Assembly (NCBI GenBank): GCA_031401675.1
Contig: JANNRR010000063.1
Span: 1-41,029, forward strand
Direction of reading: 5' to 3'
Length of the DNA: 41,029 bases
Origin: JANNRR01 sp031401675
Lineage (GTDB): Bacteria > Pseudomonadota > Alphaproteobacteria > Rhodobacterales > Rhodobacteraceae
The notes beneath the pieces are model-generated. The model did no database searches, had not been told where the DNA came from, and was given only the letters and a program-made list of their open reading frames with translations. Below are positions 7,971-17,510 of the stretch, piece by piece. Each line of letters starts with the position of its first letter. Position 1 is the stretch's first letter. A program made the position numbers and the translations under genes.

Positions 7971-9614
7971 TTACAGGGCGAAATCGGAATCGGCCAGCGC
8001 AGTGACGCGGGAGACGACGATCGCGAAATCGGCGGCACCGTCGCCATTGGTATCGCCATAGACCACGCCGGCGAACAGCCGCAGCTGCCCGGGCTGGCCG
8101 AGGTTGAAGACCGCTGAGGTGCCGATATAGGTGAAGGCGTCGTCAATTGTGGTTTTGGTATTGGCATCGATGAAGGTCAGCTCGATCGTATCCTTGCCAC
8201 GCTGGAAACCGATGATGGTATCAGGAGCGCCGACGGTGCTGGCGGAGGCGGTTTCAAAGATGAAATTGTCGGCCCCCGCGCCGCCGAACAGCCTGTCCTT
8301 TCCGGTGCCGCCCAGCAGGTCATCGTTGCCCGTGCCGCCAAAGAGGTCGTTGTCGCCCGCCGAGCCGAAGAGCCTGTCGTTGAAATCGCTGCCCACCAGG
8401 TTTTCGAAACCGCTGAGTCGGTCCGTACCATCGCCTTTGGTATCCTGGGCAAAGGTAATGTCGAGGTTGACCTCTACCCCCGCCTTTGCATCAGTATACT
8501 TGAGGGTGTCGATGCCGGTGCCCCCGTCCAGCAGGTCGCCGCCGCCGCCGCCCCTTACGACGTCGTTGTCAGACCCTCCATAAATCGAGTCGTTGCCATC
8601 GCCGCCTTCCAATTGATCGTTGCCTTTCAGGCCGAACAGCTTGTTGGCATCGGTGCTGCCGATCACGAAATCGTTGAAAATGGTCGCGGTCACATCCTCG
8701 ATTTCAAAAATGTCATCCATGCCGGCGCTGCGGGTATTCTGGCGCGTAGTCAGGGACAGGTTGATATCGACCCCTGCCTTCACGAGGGAATAATCGGCAC
8801 GGTCGCGCCGGCCTGCGTTGCCGTAAAGTTCATCATCGCCGAGATCGCCGAACAGAACATCGTTGCCTGCACCGCCACTCAAAAGGTCATTGCCACCGTC
8901 ATCGTTCGGCACGATTTCGCCCGGCAAGCCGGATTTGTAGTGACCATAAAGGATGTCGTTGCCGGTCCCGCCGTCCAGAATGTCATTGCCGTTGCCCCCC
9001 GACAGCAGGTCGTTGCCCGCGCCGCCGAACAAGGTATCAACCGCGCCATCTTCCAGATCGTGGAAAAGGGAAATGATGGTATGGCCAAACAGCCTGTCGT
9101 TGCCGTCACCGCCGCGCAGGATGTCGGCCCCGGCATTGCCGACCACCTCGTCGTTGCCGTTTTCGCCATCGGCATCATCGTTGCCAAGGCCGCCCTCGAT
9201 CAGATCGGTATCATCGCCGCCCCGGATCAGATCATTGCCGCCAAACCCGAACAGCCCATCATTCCCGGCGCCGCCAATCAGGGTATCGCGGGAAATCTCG
9301 GTGGTGGAACTGTCGCCGTGCAGAAGGTCATTCCCCGCGCCACCGTCGAGGTAGTCCAGGCCCTTGGCGCCAAACATGAAATCGTCGCCGTCGTCGCCGA
9401 TCAGGCGGTCATCGTCATCATCCCCGGTCATCAGATCGTTGCCGGTGCCGCCGATAAGCGTATCATTGCCCTTGCCGCCCTCCAGCGAGTCATTGCCGCC
9501 GAGGCCGGTGAGCGTATCGCCGAGCAACAGCCCGCTGATGTAATCGCCGCTGGCGAAGCCAGTCAGAAAGTCGGCAATCGGGGTGCCATTCTTGTCGCCG
9601 ACAATCGTTGCCAT
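7971..9614 (-). CDS. RTX calcium-binding protein, likely type I secreted
   Basis: This 547-residue acidic protein is built almost entirely of glycine-aspartate nonapeptide repeats (GGxGxDxLx types such as GGAGNDLLSGG), from about residue 35 to 450. Such repeats fold as calcium-loaded beta-rolls outside the cell. The C-terminal 100 residues lack repeats and resemble the uncleaved C-terminal signal of type I secretion, ending LADSDFAL. There is no N-terminal Sec signal. ATG at 9614 is preceded by a strong ribosome site, GGGAGG with 5 spacer bases. No catalytic domain is visible, so it may be structural or an adhesin. No type I exporter lies in the window. It resembles the second RTX protein at 14602-16263 at its C-terminus. 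Confidence 0.9.
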   Translation of the reverse strand: MATIVGDKNGTPIADFLTGFASGDYISGLLLGDTLTGLGGNDSLEGGKGNDTLIGGTGNDLMTGDDDDDRLIGDDGDDFMFGAKGLDYLDGGAGNDLLHGDSSTTEISRDTLIGGAGNDGLFGFGGNDLIRGGDDTDLIEGGLGNDDADGENGNDEVVGNAGADILRGGDGNDRLFGHTIISLFHDLEDGAVDTLFGGAGNDLLSGGNGNDILDGGTGNDILYGHYKSGLPGEIVPNDDGGNDLLSGGAGNDVLFGDLGDDELYGNAGRRDRADYSLVKAGVDINLSLTTRQNTRSAGMDDIFEIEDVTATIFNDFVIGSTDANKLFGLKGNDQLEGGDGNDSIYGGSDNDVVRGGGGGDLLDGGTGIDTLKYTDAKAGVEVNLDITFAQDTKGDGTDRLSGFENLVGSDFNDRLFGSAGDNDLFGGTGNDDLLGGTGKDRLFGGAGADNFIFETASASTVGAPDTIIGFQRGKDTIELTFIDANTKTTIDDAFTYIGTSAVFNLGQPGQLRLFAGVVYGDTNGDGAADFAIVVSRVTALADSDFAL

Positions 9615-9676
9615 TCAATCCTCCCTTGAAATTCAGGGAAATGATAAAGGGGCTTAGGCAAAACGCAATAGTGGCG

Positions 9677-11281
9677 TCAGACCATCATCTGTTTGGTCGC
9701 TGTCAGCTTCACATCCGGGAAATCGCGGCCCACCCGGTCGATATCCCATTGCAGGCGGGTCAGATAGACCGTGTCGCCGTCGCTGTCCTGCGCGATGTGG
9801 CCCTTGTTCACATTCATGAACTTTTCCACCGCGTCCTTGCCCCCCGACACCCAGCGGGCCGAGGTGAAATGCGACGGCTCGAACCGGACGGGCAGGGAAT
9901 ATTCCAGCTCGATCCGGCTGGCCAGCACGTCGAATTGCAGCGCGCCCACGACGCCGACAATGAAGCCGGAGCCGATCATGGGTTTGAACACCTTGGCGGC
10001 CCCTTCCTCGGCGAACTGCATCAGGGCCTTGTCCAGATGCTTGGCCTTCATCGGGTCCAGTGCCCGCACCGTCTGCAGCAATTCCGGCGCAAAGCTGGGG
10101 ATGCCGGTAAAGCGCAAGGCCTCGCCTTCGGTCAGCGCATCGCCGATCCGCAGCTGGCCGTGGTTCGGAATGCCGATGATGTCGCCGGCCCAGGCCTCCT
10201 CGGCCAGTTCGCGGTCGGCGGCGAGGAACATCACCGGGTTGGTGATCGCCATCGGTTTTTTTGAGCGGACGTGGAAGAGGCGCATGCCGCGTTCGAAATG
10301 CCCCGATGCCAGCCGGACAAATGCCACCCGGTCGCGGTGTTTGGGGTCCATGTTGGCCTGCACCTTGAACACGAATCCCGCCACCGTGGTTTCTTCCGGC
10401 GCGATCCCCCGGCTGTCGGCTTTCTGGATGCGCGGTTCCGGCCCGTGCGCGCCCATGCCGTCCATCAGTTCCTTGACCCCGAACGAGTTGATGGCCGAGC
10501 CGAACCAGATCGGCGTCATCGAGCCGTTGAGGAACGCGGTTCGCTCAAAGGCCGGCAGCAGTTCGCGGGCCATTTCGAGGTCGTCCAGCAGCTTGGCGAG
10601 GAGGTCGGCGGGGACGTGTTTGGCCAGTTCGGGATCATTGAGCCCGTTGATCTTGATCGAGGAGGCCAGCTTGTTGCGGTCGGCACGGTCCATCAGTTCC
10701 AGCCGGTCGTTCAGGATGTCGTAGCAGCCGATGAAATCGCGGCCCACCCCGATGGGCCAGGAGGCGGGGGTGACGTCGATGGCGAGGTTTTCCTGAATCT
10801 CGTCGATGATGGTGAAGGTGTCGCGGGATTCGCGGTCCATCTTGTTGCAGAAGGTCAGGATCGGCAGGTCGCGCAGGCGGCAGACTTCAAAGAGCTTGCG
10901 GGTCTGGCTTTCCACGCCCTTGGCGCCGTCGATCACCATGATCGCCGCATCCACCGCCGTCAGGGTGCGGTAAGTATCTTCCGAGAAGTCGGAGTGGCCG
11001 GGGGTGTCGACGAGGTTGAACCGCCAGGTCTGGTAGTCGAACGACATCGCCGAGGCCGACACCGAGATGCCGCGGTCCTTTTCCAGCTGCATGAAATCCG
11101 AGCGCGTGCGCCGCGCCTCGCCCTTGGCCCGGACTTGTCCGGCCATCTGGATCGCGCCGCCGAACAGCAGGAATTTCTCCGTCAGCGTGGTCTTGCCGGC
11201 ATCGGGGTGGCTGATGATCGCAAAGGTGCGGCGGCGGGCAATCTCAGGGGGGAGGGCGGGGCGGTTGGGGATCATCATCAT
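9677..11281 (-). CDS. prfC: Peptide chain release factor 3
   Basis: RF3 is a translational GTPase that recycles RF1/RF2 from the ribosome after termination. The 534-residue protein has the G1 motif SHPDAGKTT near residue 25, the G3 motif DTPGHSDF, the G4 motif NKMDR, and the RF3-specific stretch WPIGVGRDFIGCYD that separates it from EF-G. Domain II and the C-terminal domain are complete. The start at 11281 gives MMMIPNRPALPPEIARRRTF; any of three successive ATG codons could serve. It is divergent from the creatininase-like gene. Confidence 0.96.
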   Translation of the reverse strand: MMMIPNRPALPPEIARRRTFAIISHPDAGKTTLTEKFLLFGGAIQMAGQVRAKGEARRTRSDFMQLEKDRGISVSASAMSFDYQTWRFNLVDTPGHSDFSEDTYRTLTAVDAAIMVIDGAKGVESQTRKLFEVCRLRDLPILTFCNKMDRESRDTFTIIDEIQENLAIDVTPASWPIGVGRDFIGCYDILNDRLELMDRADRNKLASSIKINGLNDPELAKHVPADLLAKLLDDLEMARELLPAFERTAFLNGSMTPIWFGSAINSFGVKELMDGMGAHGPEPRIQKADSRGIAPEETTVAGFVFKVQANMDPKHRDRVAFVRLASGHFERGMRLFHVRSKKPMAITNPVMFLAADRELAEEAWAGDIIGIPNHGQLRIGDALTEGEALRFTGIPSFAPELLQTVRALDPMKAKHLDKALMQFAEEGAAKVFKPMIGSGFIVGVVGALQFDVLASRIELEYSLPVRFEPSHFTSARWVSGGKDAVEKFMNVNKGHIAQDSDGDTVYLTRLQWDIDRVGRDFPDVKLTATKQMMV

Positions 11282-11356
11282 TGCTTTCTGGTTCTGTCGC
11301 GGCGTCTATTGCATCGGGGGCGCGAGGTCGAGAGGCGCGAGGCCGGGGGGGCGGGG

Positions 11357-12109
11357 ATGCGATACGAACGGATGCTGCCGCATCAGATCAGGGCGGCGAT
11401 TGCCGAAAACTGGCCGGTGGTGCTGCCGCTTGGCGTGCTGGAATATCACGGCGAGCATTTGCCGGTCGGGATGGACACCTTTGCGGTGACCGGCGTTCTG
11501 GACCGGCTGGAGGCCGAGGGACCACTGGTGATCCTGCCGCCGTTTACCTATGGCGCGGCCAGCTATGCGGTGGCGGTACCGGAGGGGAACGGGACGGTGC
11601 AGGTGTCGGCCGAGGCGCTGCTGCCGTTTGCCAGGGCGGCGTTTCAGGGGTTGCTGCGGGTCGGGTTCCGCAACATTCATGCGATCATCCATCACCAGAC
11701 CGAGAATTTCGCCGCCGGGATGCCGACCGACCTCGCATTCAAGTTCGCGGCGCGGCAGGTGATTTTCGAATGGCTGGAAAAAGCCGAGGGCGAGGGCTGG
11801 TGGGGCAGGCCGGAGATGCAGGGCTATTACGCGGCGCAGAAGCAGGGGGCTGATCCGTTCAACTGGATCAAGATCGCGGCGCTGATGCCGGCCTCGATGC
11901 AGGGGAAATATCCGTTCGATCATGCCGGGGTCGGCGAGACCGCGCTGATGCTGGCGCTGGGGCCGGAGATGGTGGAGATGGGTCGGGTTTCGGCGGAGCC
12001 ATGGTATGTGAAGGGGGCCGAGGCGGCGACGGCAGCGATGGGCGAGGCCGGGGTGGCGCTGATCCTGCAGCATTGGCGGCGGGTTCTTTGGGGTGATGCA
12101 GAGGGGTAG
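11357..12109 (+). CDS. Creatininase family amidohydrolase
   Basis: This 250-residue protein belongs to the creatininase/creatinine amidohydrolase superfamily of metal-dependent amidases. It shows the N-terminal block LPLGVLEYHGEHLPVGMDT, with the Glu, His and Asp metal ligands, and the C-terminal AGVGETALMLAL, corresponding to the family's AGxxET block. The usual NGHGGN block is replaced by IIHHQTENFAAGMP, so the substrate is unlikely to be creatinine itself. ATG at 11357 was chosen because upstream codons overlap the divergent prfC start region. A poly-G stretch and GCGGGG precede it. No pathway partners are adjacent. Confidence 0.82.
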   Translation: MRYERMLPHQIRAAIAENWPVVLPLGVLEYHGEHLPVGMDTFAVTGVLDRLEAEGPLVILPPFTYGAASYAVAVPEGNGTVQVSAEALLPFARAAFQGLLRVGFRNIHAIIHHQTENFAAGMPTDLAFKFAARQVIFEWLEKAEGEGWWGRPEMQGYYAAQKQGADPFNWIKIAALMPASMQGKYPFDHAGVGETALMLALGPEMVEMGRVSAEPWYVKGAEAATAAMGEAGVALILQHWRRVLWGDAEG

Positions 12110-12118
12110 TGTGCAGGC

Positions 12119-12205
12119 GTAACACGCGTGTTATTCTGGTTAACCTACTGAAATAACTATGATTATATGGCGGCGTTCAGGAATTGTTCATCTTGGTTAA
12201 AGCAA
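12119..12205 (-). repeat. AT-rich composite intergenic element B
   Basis: This island lies between the convergent creatininase-like and Hint genes. Read on the minus strand it repeats element A: TTTAACC, AAGATGAA, AGTTATTTCAGTAGGTTAA and then the perfect palindrome TAACACGCGTGTTA (12120-12133). Spacing between the last two parts is the same as in element A, while the middle is diverged. It is non-coding. Confidence 0.7.
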
Positions 12206-12276
12206 CCGCAAGGACGTTCCTCCGCCGCCCTTGCCGGAGAGGTTGAACGCACTGGCCGGAACCGGTGAAACCGATG

Positions 12277-13341
12277 TCAGCCGGGAAGGCCCTTCTTGAA
12301 CAGCCCTTTCGGGCCGAGCTGCGACAGGCCCGCGCCGTCCAGTTCGGTGCCGAAATGCTGGCGCTGCGACAGATCGGGGAATTGCGCCTGCACCTCTTCG
12401 GCCAGTCCCTCGGGCAGGCGGGCCACGGTCGCGGGATTGACCATCAGGCTTTCGGCGGGAATCCCTTCAGCATAGATGATTTCGTGGCTGTCGAACACCA
12501 GACTGAAGTAATCGACAAAGCCGCCTTCGCGCAGGAACACCGAGCTGTTGTCGACCAGATGCTTGGACTGCACCAGCAATTCGGCGGTGCGCAGACCGGC
12601 GGGGCGCTTGCGGTGATACAGAAATACCCGGTGCTGCTGGCTGACGATCAGATCGGCTTCGTTGCCGAGCGTGCCCCTGGTGATCACCACCGGCGCAAAA
12701 CTGCCCAGGGCGCGCAGGGTGGCGCGGCCGATCCAGCGCAATGGCTGCGGGCCGTGATCGCGGGTCAGGATGCGGTCGCCGGGCACCAGCACCTCGATCG
12801 CGGTCTGCCGCCCGTCGGCCAGCGTGATCATGGTGCCGCGACCGAACGAAACACAGGCGATGTCGGACAGCCGCACGTTGTCGGGGTCGGCTTCGCAGCG
12901 CAGCAGCGTGTAGTCGGTTCGGGCCGACATCGGGGCCAGCGGCATTGCATACAGCGCGACCGGCCCGCCGGGACCGTGGTGCCGCAGGATCAGCATGTCG
13001 ACCTTGTCGCCATCGGGGGCCATCAGGGTCAGGCGGCTGGAAATGGTCACCTGATCGCCGGGCTGCCCGACCTCGGACCCGTCGGCAACGGTCTGGGCCC
13101 CGACCCGGTGGCGGGCGGTGCCCTGCGGCTGCACCAGCCGCAGGCTGAGGGGCTGCGCGTCGCGGATCAGTTGATAGACATCGCCGGCACAAAGCACATC
13201 GGCATCGGCGACCGGGTCGCCGAAATTGGCACCTGATGTGGCCTGAAACTCGGCGGCCCGGAACAGCTGACAGGAAAAGCCGGTCGACGGGACCGCAGCG
13301 GCTGGCCTGGCAGGTTCAGAGGTGGGGTCCTGGGTCATCAA
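12277..13341 (-). CDS. Hint-domain (hedgehog/intein-like) protein
   Basis: This 354-residue protein has a Hint_2-type domain in its C-terminal half: SFGRGTMITLADGRQTAIE, VPGDRILTRDHGPQPLRWIG, and LIVSQQHRVFLYHRKR, followed by a conserved tail with GGFVDYFSLVFDSHEIIYAEG. Proteins of this type are abundant in Rhodobacteraceae next to RTX genes and may self-process. At the position aligned with the usual nucleophilic Cys of CFTPGT there is Ser (SFGRGT), with a Cys two residues earlier. The N-terminal 150 residues show no recognisable domain. The start at 13341 is tentative. Element B follows its stop. Confidence 0.85.
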   Translation of the reverse strand: MMTQDPTSEPARPAAAVPSTGFSCQLFRAAEFQATSGANFGDPVADADVLCAGDVYQLIRDAQPLSLRLVQPQGTARHRVGAQTVADGSEVGQPGDQVTISSRLTLMAPDGDKVDMLILRHHGPGGPVALYAMPLAPMSARTDYTLLRCEADPDNVRLSDIACVSFGRGTMITLADGRQTAIEVLVPGDRILTRDHGPQPLRWIGRATLRALGSFAPVVITRGTLGNEADLIVSQQHRVFLYHRKRPAGLRTAELLVQSKHLVDNSSVFLREGGFVDYFSLVFDSHEIIYAEGIPAESLMVNPATVARLPEGLAEEVQAQFPDLSQRQHFGTELDGAGLSQLGPKGLFKKGLPG

Positions 13342-13342
13342 T

Positions 13343-13390
13343 GGGGTCTTTCAGTGGCGGGATCTTTCAGTGGCGGGGTCTTTCATTGGC
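13343..13390 (+). repeat. Three tandem 16-bp repeats
   Basis: TCTTTCAGTGGC recurs with 16-base period at 13347, 13363 and 13379 (third copy TCTTTCATTGGC), each preceded by a G-rich quartet. It lies immediately upstream of the Hint gene, in the 349-base divergent space before the SDR (13342-13690). The remainder of that space shows no ORF or hairpin I would defend; it should hold both promoters. Confidence 0.75.
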
Positions 13391-13690
13391 CGGGGCCCGA
13401 TCAAGGCCCGGTGCGGCAGTCAGACGGATCGTCACCCGGCACCAGACTGGAAAGGGTTGGGACCTCGGGTCAACTGAACCGCGATTGTCTGGCAAAACTA
13501 TGGCGGAATCGTTGCAACCGACAGCGTTATCGTGAAGCCTGCGCAAGGATTGGTGACGGTGCCGGGCTTCGGGCGGGGATAGGCCTGCACTTAGTGGCAG
13601 GAATGTGGCGACTGCTGATCAGTTCGGACCGCTTTCGGCGGCGCTGCCCCGGTGCTATGTGCACAGCGGAACTGTCGGGAGGAGGTCGGT

Positions 13691-14470
13691 ATGGATCTGG
13701 GATTGCGCGGCAAGCGGGCGCTGGTGTGCGCTTCGTCAAAGGGTTTGGGGCGCGGCTGCGCCGAGGCGCTGGCCGAGGCCGGGGTTGATCTGGTGCTGAA
13801 TGCGCGCGGGGCCGAGGCGCTGGCGGCGACGGCGGCGGCGCTGCGCGACCGCTACGGCGTGGCGGTGACGGCGGTGGCCGCCGATATCACCACGCCGGAA
13901 GGGCAGGAGGAAGTGCTGAAGTCGGCGGCAGCGGTCGATATTCTGGTGACCAATGCCGGCGGGCCGCCGCCCGGACTGTGGTCGGACTGGTCGCGAGACG
14001 ATTTCCTGCGGGCGATCAATGCCAACATGCTGACGCCGATTGCCCTGATGCAGGCGCTGTTGCCGGGGATGATCGAGCGCCGCTGGGGCCGGGTGATCAA
14101 CATCACCAGCCAGTCGGTCAAGGCTCCGATCCCGCAGCTTGGCCTGTCGAACACGGCGCGGGCCGGGTTGACCGGCTTTGTCGCCGGTACCTCGCGGCAG
14201 GTGGCGGAGTTCGGGGTGACGATCAACAACCTGCTGCCGGGCATTCATGCCACCGACCGGGCGGTTTCGCTGGATGCCGGGGTGGCGCGGGCGCGCAACA
14301 TCAGCATCGAACAGGCGCTGGAGGAGCGGGCGGCCGGCATTCCGGCGCGGCGTTATGGCACGGCGGCGGAGTTTGGCGCGATGTGCGCATTCCTGTGCTC
14401 GGTCCATGCCGGGTTCATCGTCGGGCAGAACATCCTGCTGGACGGCGGGGCGACCAACGCGACGCTTTGA
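13691..14470 (+). CDS. Atypical SDR oxidoreductase lacking the catalytic tyrosine
   Basis: This 259-residue protein has a Rossmann fold of the short-chain dehydrogenase type. The nucleotide-binding turn reads CASSKGLGRG instead of TGxxxGIG, and NAGG follows at about residue 88. At the catalytic site SQSVKAPIPQLGLSNTARAG, the Tyr of YxxxK is replaced by Leu and the Lys by Arg. This matches my memory of the beta-ketoacyl-reductase-like subgroup that departs from the SDR tetrad. The C-terminal GQNILLDGGATNATL is canonical. ATG at 13691 follows GGAGG by 5 bases. The function is unknown. Confidence 0.88.
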   Translation: MDLGLRGKRALVCASSKGLGRGCAEALAEAGVDLVLNARGAEALAATAAALRDRYGVAVTAVAADITTPEGQEEVLKSAAAVDILVTNAGGPPPGLWSDWSRDDFLRAINANMLTPIALMQALLPGMIERRWGRVINITSQSVKAPIPQLGLSNTARAGLTGFVAGTSRQVAEFGVTINNLLPGIHATDRAVSLDAGVARARNISIEQALEERAAGIPARRYGTAAEFGAMCAFLCSVHAGFIVGQNILLDGGATNATL

Positions 14471-14601
14471 TCGCGATCCGCACATTGACCCGAGCAAAGG
14501 CCCCGGACCCGATTCCAGCCCGGTTTTCATAGGTTTTGACAGATACGGGTTTGTGCTGTCATTCTGGGCGCATTCTTGCAAGCGTTTTCAGGGAGGCGGT
14601 C

Positions 14602-16263
14602 ACGGCCGGCACATTCATAACAGCGACATCGGTGGCGTCCGGGATCCGGATGCAACTGGCTGCCGTGGGCGACCAGGTGGTGGTGATCCAGGGCGTCACG
14701 TATGGCAGCGACAATGAGCGGGTGATCTACGGTGTGCACGGCAATCACAGCGTGATCATCGAGGGCAGCGTAATCTCCGCATTGCATGGCGCGATGGAGC
14801 TTTATGTCGGCAGCAACGAGGTCACCATCGGGGCTGCGGGCAGCGTCCGGTCGTCGGGTACGGTGGGGGGATTCGCCAACCTGTCCCTGTTCGGCGACAA
14901 CAACACCCTGCTTAGTCAGGGGGCCATTTCCAGTGGTGCCGGAATTGCGGCGATGATCTTTGGCAGCACCGGCACGGTGGTCAATTCGGGGACCATCTCG
15001 GGCGACGAAATTGGCCTGTATCTGACCAACGGAAACTCTTACAAGGTGACCAACTCGGGCACCATCGAGGGAAGCGGGAACTTCGTCGGGGCGTTCTCCC
15101 AAGGCGGCATCGTGGCGTCGGGCGAGGCGATCCTGATCGACAACAGCGGCGTTGTCCGGGCCAACGGTTTCGGTGGAAACGCCATCGACCTGTCAGGCGG
15201 CGGCACCGGGGTGATCGGCCCGAGTCTGGTTCACAACACGGGTTCGATTGTTTCGCTGAACGGGATCGGGGTGGAGTTCCAATTCTATGGTGCGGGCAAC
15301 ACTGTCAGGGTCGAGAACTTCGGGCTGATCCGCGGTGGGACGATTGCGATATCGGCCTCGGATGTCGCCAATGTGGTGGTGAATGCGGGCATGATCGACG
15401 GCGATGTGATCCTGCGCGATGGGGCCGATCTTTATGACGGGATCGGCGGCGTGGTCTTTGGCGTGATTGATGGCGGGGCGGGGGACGATGTCTTTCGTAT
15501 CTCCGACCAATTGGCCCAATTGCTGGAATTAGCGGCGGGCGGCACCGACCGGGTCGAGGCGACGGTCAGCTGGGATCTGTCGCCGACGCCCGAATTCGAG
15601 CATCTGACGCTGCTTGGCGCGGCGGCTATCGATGGCACCGGCAATGCGCGCGGCAACGTGCTGCGCGGCAATGGCGGCGACAACCGGCTGTTCGGGCTGG
15701 CGGGCAACGACATCGTCTACGGCGGCGTCGGCGACGATCTGCTGGACGGTGGCGCCAACAACGACAAGGCTTACGGCGGCACCGGCGACGATCTGCTGCG
15801 CGGGCGCGACGGCAATGACAGCCTGGACGGCGGCAGCGACGAGGACCGGCTGTTGGGCGGGCTGGGGCTGGACACGCTGGACGGCGGCGACGGCGACGAC
15901 ACGCTTTCGGGCGGGGCCGGGCAGGATGGGCTGACCGGCGGTGCGGGCAGCGATGTCTTTCAGTTCGTGCGGCTGGTCGACAGCGGCACCGGTCTGGGTG
16001 CCCGCGACAGTATCGCCGATTTCGCCGTCGGGGCCGACCTGATCGACCTGGCAGGCCTGGATGCCAATGCCGGGCTGGCCGGCGATCAGGCGTTCACCTT
16101 CATCGGGGCGGCGGCATTTTCGGCGGTTGCGGGGCAGTTGCGCCTGAGCATCAGCGGCGTGGACGGTCTGCTGGACGCGGATGTCGACGGCAACGGCATC
16201 ACCGATTTCCGGATCGTGCTGACCGGGGTCACGCTGCTGACGGCGGCCGACTTCATCCTGTGA
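14602..16263 (+). CDS. RTX protein with beta-solenoid N-terminus; start codon problematic
   Basis: The protein is about 553 residues. The N-terminal 330 residues are repetitive and solenoid-like, with recurring NSGTI, NTGSI, NFGLI and NAGMI turns. Residues about 370-470 are RTX nonapeptides (GGVGDDLLDGG, GGDGDDTLSGG). The C-terminus ends LTAADFIL, resembling the other RTX protein and suggesting type I secretion. The best ribosome site, GGGAGG at 14591-14596, is followed 5 bases later by ACG at 14602, giving (M)AGTFITATSVASG, the expected N-terminus. The nearest standard codons are TTG at 14536, inside a TTGACA, and ATG at 14650; both have poorer ribosome sites. Confidence 0.82.
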   Translation, partial: TAGTFITATSVASGIRMQLAAVGDQVVVIQGVTYGSDNERVIYGVHGNHSVIIEGSVISALHGAMELYVGSNEVTIGAAGSVRSSGTVGGFANLSLFGDNNTLLSQGAISSGAGIAAMIFGSTGTVVNSGTISGDEIGLYLTNGNSYKVTNSGTIEGSGNFVGAFSQGGIVASGEAILIDNSGVVRANGFGGNAIDLSGGGTGVIGPSLVHNTGSIVSLNGIGVEFQFYGAGNTVRVENFGLIRGGTIAISASDVANVVVNAGMIDGDVILRDGADLYDGIGGVVFGVIDGGAGDDVFRISDQLAQLLELAAGGTDRVEATVSWDLSPTPEFEHLTLLGAAAIDGTGNARGNVLRGNGGDNRLFGLAGNDIVYGGVGDDLLDGGANNDKAYGGTGDDLLRGRDGNDSLDGGSDEDRLLGGLGLDTLDGGDGDDTLSGGAGQDGLTGGAGSDVFQFVRLVDSGTGLGARDSIADFAVGADLIDLAGLDANAGLAGDQAFTFIGAAAFSAVAGQLRLSISGVDGLLDADVDGNGITDFRIVLTGVTLLTAADFIL

Positions 16264-16377
16264 GGCTGGCCCGGCGGGGCCCGGCGGGCCGACGGAGCCT
16301 CGCGGGGCTTGTCGCGCGACCCTGGCGCTGGTATCTGCCCGAAACCCGATGCTTTTCATCGGATAAAGGGCGACCTG

Positions 16378-17469
<1,092 letters not shown>

Positions 17470-17485
17470 TTTGGGGGGCTACCCG

Positions 17486-17510
17486 ATGTCTCACGGCGGG
17501 ACATTTTTTA
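17486..17510 (+). terminator. Rho-independent terminator after the ABC ATPase gene
   Basis: ATGTCTC and GGGACAT form a 7-bp stem (one G.U) around the loop ACGGC, followed directly by a run of T to 17509. It sits 17 bases after the stop of the ABC gene and fits a classical intrinsic terminator. Confidence 0.8.

Noticed and set aside
8000..9500. Regular repeats resembling a CRISPR-like array
   Set aside because: The repetition is the coding pattern of RTX nonapeptides, with varying unit sequence and no constant repeat or unique spacers.
8613..9629. 338-codon plus-strand frame opposite the first RTX gene
   Set aside because: It is made of Val/Ile/Ala-rich antisense of the RTX repeats and has no family features; the minus-strand RTX protein has a strong ribosome site.
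10271..11356. Plus-strand frame extending the creatininase homologue upstream to 10271
   Set aside because: These codons are antisense to prfC; the family N-terminus begins at 11357.
14536..14564. TTGACA read as the start codon of the RTX gene
   Set aside because: It is more likely a -35-like sequence; a -10 match 17 bases on (TCATTC) is poor, so no promoter is claimed either.
16261..16300. GC-rich CCCGGCGGG repeats after the second RTX gene as a terminator
   Set aside because: Pairing is ambiguous because the repeats overlap, and no T-run follows.
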